Made by a program: the position numbers and the translations under genes. Below are positions 12,387-23,822 of a stretch of 64,000 nt of DNA, piece after piece. The notes beneath the pieces were generated by a model. The model was given only the letters and a program-made list of their open reading frames with translations, was not told the DNA's origin and did not search any database. This DNA is from Lomentospora prolificans (taxonomy: Eukaryota > Ascomycota > Sordariomycetes > Microascales > Microascaceae), in the NCBI GenBank assembly GCA_029532625.1, contig JARFXM010000001.1:248001-312000 (forward strand), in the 5' to 3' direction. Position 1 is the stretch's first letter. The number at the start of each line of letters is the position of its first letter.

Positions 12387-15300
12387 TAGAAACGTTAACT
12401 AGTACAGCGCGGGTACTTAGCTGAGAATATGTGCATGAAGATACAGACATCATTGCAAGACTCCCGTATGTACCGACCGGACTGCATGAGTAAGATGAGG
12501 TCGTCAGCATCACACTCTGTTGCGATCTTTTGAGTCAGCTCTGGGCTCGGGTCATTATTGTATACGGTGGTTATTAGTAGGAGGTGAGATACTATTATGT
12601 GATATATGTCTAGAGATATATATAGTCTCCTGAATATTTAATTCTTGGTGTACTGCTACAAAGGCTCACCATCCACTGTGAAGGAAAAGACTTAATAGAT
12701 GAGATTGGAATTTTCCCTGGATGAACTCGTGCTACCTGACCGAAAGGCATCCAATGGCCGGGTAATGGTGCGGAAGAACCTGCATCACGATCGGGCGATC
12801 GGTTCGGCTGATTCTCGACCGCGAAATCTGCCAATGACCGCTTTAACATGGTGTTTATGCCCTTTTCTCGGTCCACGCTTATGCTAGACTGGCGCGTCCG
12901 TATACTCTGAGGATGTTATTTCACCAATGGACTGATGGCCATCGCCCGGATATCGTGAAAGATCTTGCCCAAGCAAAAGACACAGACAAACCCAAACTCG
13001 CCTATTAACAACGCACCCTAACCCTATATTTAGGCCTCTGCTTCTACGAAAATCCAAGTAGTGCTGCTGCGCATGGTCACATAAGATTTATGCCTCCTTG
13101 TCATTGATCTTGAGCTTTGCGGGGCGAGCGCCAGTGGGGAGGAAGTTAACGTAAACGCTAGAACACGAACTAAGATCAGGGTCCGTCAGTCGCTGTATTT
13201 TCGGCCTGAGGAACTACCGCCGCTCACAATTCGTGACCTCGTCGCGTGAGACACTGTCCGAATAGATTACAGAGATGGGAAGAGCACTTATATCCCATCC
13301 CTAAGCTGCGATAACTCCGCAGAATTCTCCACGTCTACATGGCTTGGTCTGTCCACCTAGACCACTAAATTGTCTACAAGAATATAAGTGCTAGCTTGCG
13401 CGTGTGGCAACGGCGAGGAGCCGCCACATTCTCCGGACCGGCGATATTAAATGCACCCTATGCCAGCTCACAATCGGGGCGCGGCGCTAAGATGATTTGC
13501 GTCCTCCGCAAATTTGAGCAACCTTGTCAATGCGTTCCGGACGACCGGTTCTAAAACGGTGGAATGGATGAAAAAGAACACAGCCATGAAGTTCAAACCC
13601 GTTCTGCTACCGGACTTCCACGAGAAAAAGCCCGGAGACTCGACATCAAGGACCATACTTGCCCGCGAATCCGATGCATCGGTTCCTGGGCGGCAGAGGC
13701 TACGCGATTTGCGATATACCCTCCAGGGATACCAGGCATCTGAGTCTATGCAAGCTGATCCCACGGAGCTAGTTTATCTCACGTAGCCTTTCTCAAATGT
13801 CGGAAATTTTGTCGCTACTACTCGCAAGGTTCTATGATATATGTAGGATCTAGTCCGATATGGCAAGGGAGCTGTCACAGCAAACGGAAATGCCCTAATC
13901 GCACGATTAATTTACAGTTGCACTCAGAACCCAGCATCCATCACACTTTGGAAGAACAGCCCCGCCGTCAAGGCGACTGTCCCAGCAGTATCCTCCACAC
14001 TCCCAAGCCAGGGCCACGGTATCGCTCTCTTCATCAGCCCAATGATATCCTCGCTCTCAAAGTACGACGATGGGCACTTTCCCTTGCTGTTTAGTTTCCA
14101 TAGCTTAGGTATGATGAAACAATGGTGGGCGAGGTTTGTCGAAATTCTGCTATCAGTCGTTTTCCGGGCTCACGAACAGCGCCAGAGTCTGCATGTGAAA
14201 TGCAGTAGTTAAATGGAAGGTTGTTACGACCGTAGAGCAGCTGTAACTTCGGGGACATTTGGGCTGAGCCAGTGCCGGATCATTTTCGGAGTCTCAGCCT
14301 GAGCGATCGGTGCACCTCCGCACCTTCCCTCTCGGACAATCCACGCTTGCTGGTTGAGGGACAGCGGCCTTCGTTCGCATGCGCGAGCAGTAAGATGGTC
14401 CGGTCCACGCGGATTATAGTCAAGTAGTGTGTCTAGGGTCTTGGCAGAGACCTATGGCCTGGCAATGCTCAGGTTGCTCAGCATGATTGGGACGAGTTTA
14501 AAAAGATTCCGAGCCAAGTTTGCCTTGGCACCGGGCGTCATAAACCCCATGGATCTAGTGGCTAAAACGTGGGAACAATGTCAGCTTATAGCTTCTCGAT
14601 TTGGGCCGGCTTCAGCCCTACCCAGAATTACAAAGCGGAACCCAACGAATATTCATGTGAAAGGAGGGTCGCGATAATGGAAAAGCCGTTGACTTCCAAA
14701 ATAGCTCACAAACTCATCAAATATCCTCATATACCGCCAACCACTCTATGGTTCTATTAATTCTCTTCGAAAGATGACTGGCCATTGTAAATCTAGCCCA
14801 AACCGGGGTGCGGGGAAAATCCTGGGGTCAAGACAAGTCCAAACGAGTGAAGGGTGAAGGGCAGATGCTTTTGTAAAAGGGGGTATGCCACTAGACCCTA
14901 CCGAGGGCCCGAGGTTAACGCCACACTAGTATGTGGCTGGCACGACCTTCCTTCCTTCCGCCGCCGCCGGGCGCCCCAGTGGGGATTTCGATTTGGATGG
15001 GAAAAGCTTCGCTTTCCCGATAATATTCTAGTCAGCAATTGGCATTCTGCCCTATTTTCAGGGCCTTTCTTTTATTTTTTATTCTTTATTTTTTTTAAAC
15101 ATAATTTGGCCTTTCCCCTGCACGATCATGTTTAGTGATTGATTGTGCATGTTTTGCTAAGCATTCAGCCGTTTTAAGGAGGTACATGAGTGTCACTTAC
15201 AGATCCGCCAATTGGCCGTGGCAAGCGCCATGCTTCTTTCGGCTGTTGTCCGTATTTGGATGTACTTGTGACGTATTTTCGTATCAAATCAAGTCCGTTC

Positions 15301-16026
15301 AATATTCATTCCTGCTTTTTGGGCGGGGTAGGATTTCAGCAGCATTAGCAATCGACGAGCAAGATGACTGTGTGAAGATGTGCGTGCAGTTGGCAGCCAA
15401 GTGAGCGTTCCAGCCCAATGGAAGGATCCGGAACAGACGGACCCTGCATCTACGCAATCGTGCTGGAATGGGTGGCCGACTACCGGTTCCGGAGCCAGCG
15501 TTGTCAAGGAGCGCTGGCAACCAGGACTGGCGAAACCTTGTTCGTGACAACATGTGTCATTACCCAATCATTACCAGCGTATTTTGCCCGCATTTGGTGG
15601 GGATTGCCTTCGCATTCATTCTGACGCTTTCCGCCCTTGACTGTTAGCGCGAATGCGCGACGCCGAATACACGAATTGCCCAGATTCTTATCAGCTTTCA
15701 GTCATTGATTTGGTAATGGCTGATGCACGCAAATGTAAGACAACCGCGTCTTGGTCGTTTCGCTCCATTTCGCGTCCCGAGTAAACCCGCTTGCTACGAC
15801 CTTTTTGGCCCTCTTCTTAGTGGATCAAGAGGCTATCTGTTACCGGCCAGGCCGAAGTCGCGATTTCATCAGCATCAGGTATAAAGTTTGCGGCCATCCT
15901 CAGAGGTCCATCAGCTCGAACCCACTTCTACAACGAGTCACTCATCTCTTCATACTCATCTCATCTTCCAAAGAGCATCTTCAATTTCCCCAATTCCTCC
16001 AACCCATCCAAAACAACACCTTCATC

Positions 16027-16886
16027 ATGCCTATCGGAATCCCCAAGCCAGAGAGGCTCCAGGACCTCTTCAGCCTCAAGGGAAAGGTTGTCGTCGTCAC
16101 CGGAGCTTCAGGCCCCAAGGGCATGGGTATTGAGGCAGCCCGTGGTTGCGCCGAGATGGGAGCCAGCGTTGCCATCACCTACTCTTCCCGCAAGCAGGGT
16201 GCGGAGACTAACGTCGCCGAGCTTGAAAAGGATTACGGCGTCAAGGCCAAGGCCTACAAGCTCGATATGTCCACATATGAGAGCGTCGAGAAGCTCGTCA
16301 ATGACGTCATCGCCGACTTTGGCCAAATTGATGCATTCATCGCAAAGTAAGAATTTCCTCATTCGCCATTACGCAAATATTCGGACCCCCTAACCCTTTT
16401 CACAGCGCTGGTGCCACTGCCAAGGGTGGCCTTCTTGATGAGCCTAAGGAGGAATGGGACAAGGTCATCCACGTCGACCTCAACGGAACTGCGTACTGCG
16501 CAAAGGCCGTCGGCGCCCACTTCAAGCAGCGCGGAACCGGCTCGTTCGTCATCACCGCATCCATGTCTGGCCAGATCGTCAACTTCCCCCAGGAGCAGGC
16601 CTCCTACAACGTCGCCAAGGCCGGCTGCATCCATCTCGCTAAGTCGCTTGCCAACGAGTGGCGAGACTTTGCTAGGGTCAACTCCATCTCCCCCGGTTAC
16701 ATCGATACCGGTCTCTCTGATTTCATCGACGCAAAGACTCAGAAGTTGTGGAACGACATGACCCCCATGGGCCGTAACGGCCACGCCAAGGAGCTGAAGG
16801 GCGCCTATGTCTACCTTGTCAGCGATGCTAGCAGCTACACCACCGGTGCTAACATCACCATTGACGGTGGTTACACTGTTAGGTAA
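16027..16886 (+). CDS. NADP-dependent mannitol dehydrogenase (SDR family)
   Basis: Two exons, 16027-16346 and 16406-16886, split by a 59-nt intron, give 266 aa. It is a classical short-chain dehydrogenase closely resembling fungal NADP-mannitol 2-dehydrogenases (fructose/mannitol interconversion; the Cladosporium allergen Cla h 8 group). The cofactor loop is TGASGPKGMGIEAARG and the NAG motif is rebuilt exactly across the intron (Asn107). The catalytic triad is Ser159 (ITASMSG), Tyr174 and Lys178 (SYNVAK), followed by SPGYIDTGLSDF. It should be a cytosolic tetramer acting in the mannitol cycle (carbon storage, NADPH balance, stress). The ATG at 16027 directly precedes the conserved MPIGIPKPERLQDLFSL N-terminus; the frame extends upstream but that part is leader sequence. 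Related xylulose or arabinitol reductases are the main alternative function. Confidence 0.93.
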
Positions 16887-17618
16887 ACGTTGATCATGAA
16901 TGAGGAACCGTTGATGCTGGCCAATCACTCGTCGGCTGGGATCCTGCGCGAGTGTGGATTTTTGGTGTTACAAAAATTCGCTATTAGGGCCTAGAGCTTA
17001 ATATGGAATTGACGGTTTTTGAACATTTAGATTTGAGTTCCCGACAATATGTGACAGTATGACTGTATTACAACTACTGGTTGCAACCTAATACTTGCCC
17101 CTTAGTTACGACCAGGGGGTTGGCTTGTCAGTCGCTATAGACTACCTCTTCCTGAGGATGGAGAGTCAGCTTTCTACCATATCAGTCTGCCTGATATAAC
17201 GAGCGAAAGGATGGTCACATTATGAATCCCTAGAATAATTCATGCCCCCCTATTTCTGCAATTCCAGCCGATTATAGCGATGGATGGATCAAAAAGGGAT
17301 GGCTTGTCCATTGATGCTTGACGTAGAGTGGCTTTGCACCCACTCAGGCTTCGGGCATCGCCACCCTGAAAGCATTGTAAGGCACAGATCCAAGGCCTCC
17401 GGCCCGGACCATCGTGGAGGCTCAGTAACAATACTTGGGTGCGCATTCTATTAATATCTCAGCTGATGTAAGCACATAACATTGGAATCAACAAGGATCA
17501 GAGAGCGACATGATCCTTCGATAAAATCTCACCGACCAGCTTCTATTCATTCCCATTTGTTTTGTCCTAAACACTCAAAGGTCGTCGTGGGTGCGTCTAC
17601 TTCCGTCCTGGTACCGAT
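16887..17618. other. Intergenic, no gene seen
   Basis: 3' region of the mannitol dehydrogenase gene and 5' region of the CVNH-HET gene. No supported coding frame or RNA gene was seen. Confidence 0.5.
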
Positions 17619-20148
17619 ATGGCGTTTTCCGCGACCTCATGCGATATCCATCTCAAACAGGATCATATTCTCGTCGCCACGTGCACAAAGATAGATGGCT
17701 CCCAGCAACACTCCGAACTAAATCTCAGCGATCACATCGGCAACGATGAGGGTGTGTTCGACACCGACGGCTTATATTTCGCCGCGTCGGCCCGCAACGT
17801 AAGATTGAGGGGTGGCAATATGCTCCATGCCGAATTAGCGTCCTCCGATGGGCGATGGCACCGCGATGCTATTAACCTGGATGCATTCGTCGGAAACGAC
17901 GACGGCAACCTCTTTGTTCACGACGAGTTTGATCATCAGCATCTGCGGCCGGTCAACCAAGTTCCTCAAGCACTGAAACCAAAGAAACCGGCGAAGCCCC
18001 ATCGTATAGTTGAACCCGATCCCCACTCGACCTCGGACACCGTTCGTTGCAACCTTTGTAAGGACTGGCCTCAAGTCCGTGGCCAAAGTAGGGTGGAAAG
18101 CGTGCCGCAAATCACGCCAAAGTCTCTTGCATCTGGTGACAGAAGGAAGGGTTGCCCGACATGCTCACTCGCTGAACGCATTATTCGGAAGATGGGACCG
18201 GACCTGGCTTCCTCCCATGACGTTCAAGAGGACAGCATCGTTCTAAAGTTGTATCCCAGTCCGCAAAACTTCCCTCAATTCCAGATTGCGTACAAGACCA
18301 AGTCTGGGAAGACTCTCGAATGGAAGGGCATCATGCATAGCACAGATGGTATAGGCTAAGAGTATATGCCATTCGCAAAGGCCAATACTGACGATAATAC
18401 TAGATGATGTCAATCTTTCCGACTACTACCGTAATGTTCCACAGGCTCCACTATTGCACGGCGATGCAACAGCGCAAAGATGTATTTCCATGGCTCAGGG
18501 TTGGCTTGAAACCTGTGAAAAGAAACATAAGAAATGCGCGAGCGCCAAAAAGGTTGTTCTGCCAGCACGCATCCTAGATATCGGGACGAAATTCAAAGAC
18601 GGTGTCAAGCTCAAGACCACTTCTGGAGAGCGCGATACGTACGCCTGTCTCAGCCACTGCTGGGGCCTAACACAAACCCTAACGCTGACCAAAACGAATC
18701 ACGATGAGCTCCATAAGGATATACCGTGGAGCTCTCTACAGAAGACGTATGCCGAAGCGATAGTGCTGTGTCGATTACTAGGTATCCGGTACATATGGAT
18801 CGATGCGTTGTGCATTATCCAAGACAGTCCCGAAGACTGGAGGGCCGAGTCCGTGAAAATGCATTCATATTATGGCAGTTGCTACGTTTGCATTGCCGCC
18901 ACCAGCGCGGCCGACCACGACGGCGGTTGCAGCATCCGCCGACTGACAATGAAGCACGAGGGCAAGGACCACAGAAATAACCCCTACTGCGTCTACGTGC
19001 GCCCCAAAATTCCACACATCATGCACAGCCGTGCTTTCCCTCATTGTCAATTCTTTCCGCTTCTAACGCGCGCATGGGTATATCAGGAGCGTCGACTGAG
19101 CCCACGCGTATTGCACGTCACCGATATGGAACTATTCTTTGAGTGCAACACGAGCGTGGAGTGCGAATGCGGTGAATCAGGGGACCAGCCTTACACCACA
19201 ACGACATGGACCAAGGCACAAGAAGCGTACTTTGCCAATCATCGAGACGTCAGTGAGGCTGAGGATGGACCGTTCAAAGTGGAACATCAGTGGCGCTCGT
19301 TCGTCCGGGAGTTTAGCAAGCTCAAGATTACCAAGGAGACGGACCGACTCCCAGCTCTGAGTGGGCTGGCGCAGTTGACCCGTTCAAAGAGAGAAAATCA
19401 ATCACTTGCTACAGGTCAGTATTTGGCAGGTTGCTGGGAAGGAAGCCTAATCAATGACATTGCGTGGGCTATTGGACCGGAACTACGATACTTGGAGCGG
19501 AGTGGTGGTGGTTTCCGACTTCCGAGCATGCCCCTGATCCCTAACACGTACCGGACTGCCAAAGAGTCGAAACCCGCGGAATATATCGCGCCGTCATGGT
19601 CATGGGCGTCAGTGATGGACCAGGTCGACTATGCACCATTTGGATACTCGGAGCCTCTATGCACAATCCAAAACGCGCAGGTCACTTTAACTGGCAAAGA
19701 CGCCCATGGTCAAGTAAAGAGTGGCTTTTTATTGATCAAAGGGCAGATCTTACCAACCAACTGGTCTACTAAAAAGTCATGGAGAGGAAACTACGCGTGG
19801 CTCGATGATGTTGTTACTCGGCAACTCTTTGGACTTAAAAAGAACAAAGGCTTAGTGTGGTGGCGTGACTGGGCAGATGGAGACGTCCACAAGCTGAACC
19901 CTAAGGACAAGGTGTACGTGATGCCGCTGGCGAAGCGGACGGTAATGGGACAGGGAGAGAATGCGGAGTTCAGTTTTAGGTTCACTCCCGGGTTGAGCGT
20001 AACGGAAACGGCGTATCTAGTGCTGAGACTAGTGGATGGTAAGGTTGATCCGGCGGTGTATGAAAGGGTTGGATGGGCGTGTTACTCGGGAATGAGCGGC
20101 GGCCCGGATTTGAAGCAGGCGAAGACTGGCTTGCTAAAAATCGTTTGA
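17619..20148 (+). CDS. CVNH-HET fusion protein
   Basis: Two exons, 17619-18348 and 18404-20148, with a 55-nt intron (phase 1, restoring Asp244), give 824 aa. Residues 1-101 are a cyanovirin-N homology (CVNH) domain with its two tandem half-repeats, HSELNLSDHIGNDEGVF and RDAINLDAFVGNDDGNL, and the SARNVRL strand between them. A basic linker (KPKKPAKPHR) leads to CNLC and GCPTC cysteine pairs, a pre-HET element seen in many HET proteins. The HET domain follows: YACLSHCWG at 323-331, YIWIDALCIIQD at 373-384, SYYGSCYVCIAATSA from 398, and LLTRAWVYQERRLSPRVLH at 463-481. The C-terminal 340 residues are typical HET-protein tail. HET domains drive heterokaryon-incompatibility cell death; CVNH domains bind high-mannose glycans. 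No signal peptide is seen, so it is probably cytosolic. Binding activity of this CVNH is untested. Confidence 0.9.
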
Positions 20149-20859
20149 TGAAGAGCTGGGCTGCAGGCGAGGATCATCGAAGATTCAGCAAAACTGAAAA
20201 GGTGAAACGGCGACTGACAATTTAAATAGTTCGACATCCAGTTAGCGCGTTAAATATTTAGCCGTAATGGAGAGAGTCAAAAGGTCTCGAGAATGAGTTA
20301 GATGAGGAGCTACATCAACAAGAACAGACATGAGGCTTCCGTTTCTCAGGTGGATGAATGACGCGAAAGATTCATGACACCCATTAAAAGCTAGGAAGGG
20401 CTATTTCTTTTAAAAGAGAATCCCTTCGGTTCGGTCAGGTCTTGACGGTTTGAGTTCCCAGACGAAAACGGGCGTCAAGAGAGACGGAGCCCGTGTCCTC
20501 CGCTCCATCCAGATCGGGAATATTTTAGACGAGAATTGGGGTAGGTATACCACTTTTTCCAGCATTTATTCCAGAAGATGTATCGTCGCACTCCCTACTA
20601 CTTTTACCCATATTATAAACGGCGCGAGAAAGCACCCTAAGGGACAAACGGCTTGTTAATATCCCCGCCGGGTAAAAGTGGCCGGGAGAGGCGACACCGT
20701 TTCGGCCACCACATTTTCATAGCAAATATGCCGTAGGCTGGTCATATATGTACCGTTTTAAATCAATGCAATTTTCACGGGGCGACATATATATTCAGAA
20801 GCCTCCGCAAGAGTGTTACGCGTGCGGAGTGTCTTTCTTAAAATATCGTGAGCGTCGCG
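20149..20859. other. Intergenic, promoter of the mannanase gene
   Basis: No supported gene; a 69-codon frame at 20450-20659 is not convincing. It holds the 3' UTR of the CVNH-HET gene and the upstream region of the mannanase gene. Confidence 0.45.
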
Positions 20860-22380
20860 ATGAGATTGCTTCCGATCGCGGGCTTGCTTCAGCTTCTCCC
20901 TCTCCTATGGGGGGTAAAGGCAGAGCTAAGATCATCGAAGGACCCCCAAATCCCCTCCAAGTATCCCATAGGCCATGTAGACGAACCGTTTGCGAAACCT
21001 GCAGGGCGGGTTTTCGAGGTCAATGGCACGGTCAAGTACATGACGGGGACGAATGCTTGGTATTTGAATCGGCTAGACGAAGAAGATTTGGACATCACTT
21101 TGAAGCAGATTATAGATGCAAGTTCTTTTCCCTCCCTTTTCCTTCCTCTAATTCTCATGTTTGCCGGAAAGGGAAGACTATCGGAAAGCAGGGCCGTTTA
21201 AGCTGGTCATCGCGCTGACAGGACCATAAAACTAGAGCGGCTACGAGCTTATTCGAGTCTGGGCCTTTGGCGAGATCAACGAGTTACCAAACCCCAAAGC
21301 ATCCGAACCCGCACCAATGAGTGTTTTCTTTCATTATCTAAACGAGACTGGGGGTTATATAAACTACGGCCCCGAAGGACTCGATCGCTTCGACCGCCTT
21401 GTTAGTCGTTGTGAGGACCTTGGCCTAAAACTTGTCCTTCCCCTATTCAACCAATGGTCCGACTATGGCGGGGCGCCTTTGTACATATCAACCTACTCCG
21501 ATACATGGACAGAGCGATGGATCGAATTTCCCAAAGCACAGGAAGTGTACAGAGACTATGTGAAAGTTATAGTCGAACGGTATAAAGATTCTCCGGCAGT
21601 GTTTTCGTGGCAACTGGGAAACGAACCGAGATGCGAAGGGTGTGACAACTTGGAAAGGCTTGTTGACTGGGCAAGGAATGTCAGTGCTTATATAAAGGAG
21701 TTGGATCCGGAGCATATGGTGAGTATGGGGGACGAGGGGTGGTTGACGCCACGCGAGAGAGAGCAGGGCTACGGAGATAAGGGAAATGGATACAGTGGGA
21801 ATAATGGAGTGGATTGGGTCAGCATTATGAGTATCGAGACTTTGGATTACGGGACTGTTCATCGTGAGTTTATACTGGCTCTCCTTCTTTTTTGGACCCC
21901 CCCAGTTTCTAACCTTTAATAGTCTGGCCGGATCATTGGGCGTATCCTTATGAATGGGGTGTTCAGTGGATAGAAGACCATGACAAGCTCGCCGCACAAG
22001 TACGTTTCCCCGTATTGTGATCTAACCACGCATATTCTCATGTCTACTCGCCAAAGACACACATTGACTAACACCGGAGCCAGTTCAACAAGCCAATAAT
22101 CCTAGAAGAATACGGTGCGGCCAAGAGGGACGGCCACATTGAGCCTCTTCTTCCCTGGCAGGACGCTCTCCTAAATTCAGGTTTCGCCGCCGACCAGACA
22201 TGGCAATTCGAACCCGATGGAACGAGTTTTACCAACTTCCCAGACCCGCAATTTGCGATCCATTATGGCTCCGAGGAATGGATGGTTCTGGCCAAGAATC
22301 ATTCTCTCCGGGTCGATGCGAAGACCAAGGCCTTTCAGCTGGGCAGCAGTGAGGTGTCTGAAATCAGGATTCATCATTAG
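20860..22380 (+). CDS. Secreted endo-1,4-beta-mannanase, GH5 (subfamily 7 type)
   Basis: Four exons, 20860-21117, 21236-21863, 21923-21999 and 22084-22380, give 419 aa. Residues 1-22 are a signal peptide (MRLLPIAGLLQLLPLLWGVKAE). The mature enzyme should cleave internal beta-1,4-mannosyl bonds of plant mannan outside the cell. Family marks are TGTNAWYLNRL near the start, ELIRVWAFGEIN, QLGNEPRC with catalytic acid/base Glu216, and ILEEYG with nucleophile Glu330; PDHWAYPYEWG and the Trp in ADQTWQF are also usual. Intron 1 (21118-21235) is best read as GC-AG: the GCAAGT donor keeps phase 0 and joins KQIID to SGYELIRVW, whereas the nearby GT would break the frame. The ATG at 20860 gives a clean signal peptide. 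No carbohydrate-binding module is present. Confidence 0.88.
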
Positions 22381-22837
22381 CCTACCATGCTGTGTGCTGT
22401 TATTCTAGAAATCATTCAATTTGGACTTTTGGTACGAAGGTACTCATTTGGTCATTTTATCGCTCTCTACCGTCCACAAATCTTGATGCAGTCCCTTAAT
22501 ATGCCAAGGGTCACACTCGGCGATCCGTAATCGATTAACACTTACAGTAGTTCCATGATTCACTCACAAATAACCTAGCTGTTCGTGCTAATAGGGTCTT
22601 GAACGTTGAAATCCTCAAACTATGGAGACACCAAGACCATCCATCCCGCGTCGTTTCAACGAGCGCGGCCCAGGGGAGAGAAGTTGGCAAGCCTTTCTCA
22701 GTTCTTGCTGCTGCTGCCTGGACTTAAACATTTACTTCACACACGCCTCATTAAACCACACCACCGACTCTTTCTTCATCGTCGTTGCTGCCTACGCCAA
22801 GGCTCCCTCATATACCAAAATATAGGGGAGAGATTTC
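22381..22837. other. Intergenic, U6 promoter side
   Basis: No gene. The distal end carries the TATA-like TATACCAAAATATA (22811-22824) located 14-27 bp before the U6 5' end, as expected of RNA polymerase III-transcribed U6 genes. Confidence 0.5.
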
Positions 22838-22936
22838 GCCTGCGGGCAAATGGTCAATTCGTAAAAATACAGAGAAGATTAGCATGGTCCCTGCACAAGG
22901 ATGACACGCTCATCAAAGAGAAGCTACTCTTTTTTT
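22838..22936 (+). ncRNA. U6 spliceosomal snRNA
   Basis: About 99 nt. The 5' stem-loop is GCC-TGCG-GGC at 22838-22847. The invariant ACAGAGA box is at 22869-22875, followed by GATTAGCATGG with the catalytic AGC triad at 22881-22883, then CCCTGCACAAGGATGACACGC, the U2/U6 and U4/U6 pairing region. Transcription would end in the T7 run at 22930-22936. U6 forms the catalytic core of the spliceosome. The TTAGCATGG stretch overlaps where the internal A box lies in yeast U6. I saw no second copy in the window. The exact 5' end is inferred from the stem-loop. Confidence 0.93.
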
Positions 22937-22950
22937 GGCCTGGAAGCATC

Positions 22951-22961
22951 GGTTCGAATCC
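22951..22961 (+). promoter_or_regulatory. B box downstream of U6
   Basis: GGTTCGAATCC, a perfect B-box consensus (TFIIIC site), lies 14 bp after the U6 terminator. In budding yeast the U6 gene also relies on a downstream B box, but at roughly 120 bp. No tRNA structure surrounds this one, so a promoter role for U6 is the best reading. Confidence 0.75.
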
Positions 22962-23822
22962 CATGGTGAGCTTTTATTTCCTTTATTTCTTGTGCTGCGT
23001 CCCCGTCCAGCCTCCAGGTATCCAGGCCCTCTTCACAAGCATACGCGCTAGTAGTCCACTTTTATCTAGCCTATTATCTTCTTCCCACACACATTCGCAG
23101 TAATACCCCACGGGATCTCTCTCATTCTGTATTTTTTGGGCTTCTATATTCTAAATGGGAGCAGTAAGGCCCGGACTGGTACTCTCTCGTACTTCCTCGC
23201 ACAGGAAACACCGTCCACCACCGTTTCGATGCTATGTGTCCCTTGACTTCACTTACTTGGGGCGGTCCATCCTGCCCGCATCTACTGTGAATGTACGAGA
23301 TCCAAGACTTAAAAAGGAGAAAAGTATGCTCTAGCTTTCTGGCAAGACCAGCACCTACCCCGCGTTTTGATCTCACCAATAGCATTAGCGCTAACTGGGC
23401 CGATGTCTCGGCCGAAATCATAGATGCCACCATTGATCTTCTGCTGGATAACCTAAGACCACAATCCTACATTCGTAATAGCGCTGCCGAGGAGTTGCGC
23501 TGCACTTGCTGCAACCATCGAGCCTCGGGCCTAGCGTAACCTTTCATTGTCTTGCAGTTCCCCGCACTTGTCAAAGACGCCCTTTTCGTTTGTCAACTTG
23601 GGTAATAATGCCTACCCCCGACCAGGAATTGGGAATCACCTGAGAGCCATGTTCAAGCCTCCGAGAAGCGAAGTGAGAGTCTATTTCAGTATTAAGCAGT
23701 ACTTGTTATTTTTATACCAGCTAGATATTACATTATAATCCTTATATCTTGAAAAGGTTAAGGATGTCGATTGTTAAACGTAATGGATAGACACGTGCCA
23801 ATATTGCAACCCCGTGAGCTGA
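22962..23822. other. Intergenic, no gene seen
   Basis: A minus-strand 103-codon frame and a plus-strand 82-codon frame overlap here without recognisable motifs. Nothing else is supported. Confidence 0.45.

Larger units (their letters stand above)
9001..16026. other. Gene-free stretch, second part
   Basis: No recognisable gene. The longest frame is 11424-12179 on the minus strand, listed separately. A G18 run lies at 12369-12386. Base composition looks ordinary, not the strongly AT-rich pattern expected of heavily RIP-mutated repeats. I see no long terminal repeats or reverse-transcriptase motifs by eye. The last few hundred bases (a TATAAAG near 15879) form the mannitol dehydrogenase promoter. 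Confidence 0.45.

Noticed and set aside
13013..13030. CCCTAACCCTA, resembling telomere repeats
   Set aside because: Fewer than two full units; too short to indicate an interstitial telomere.
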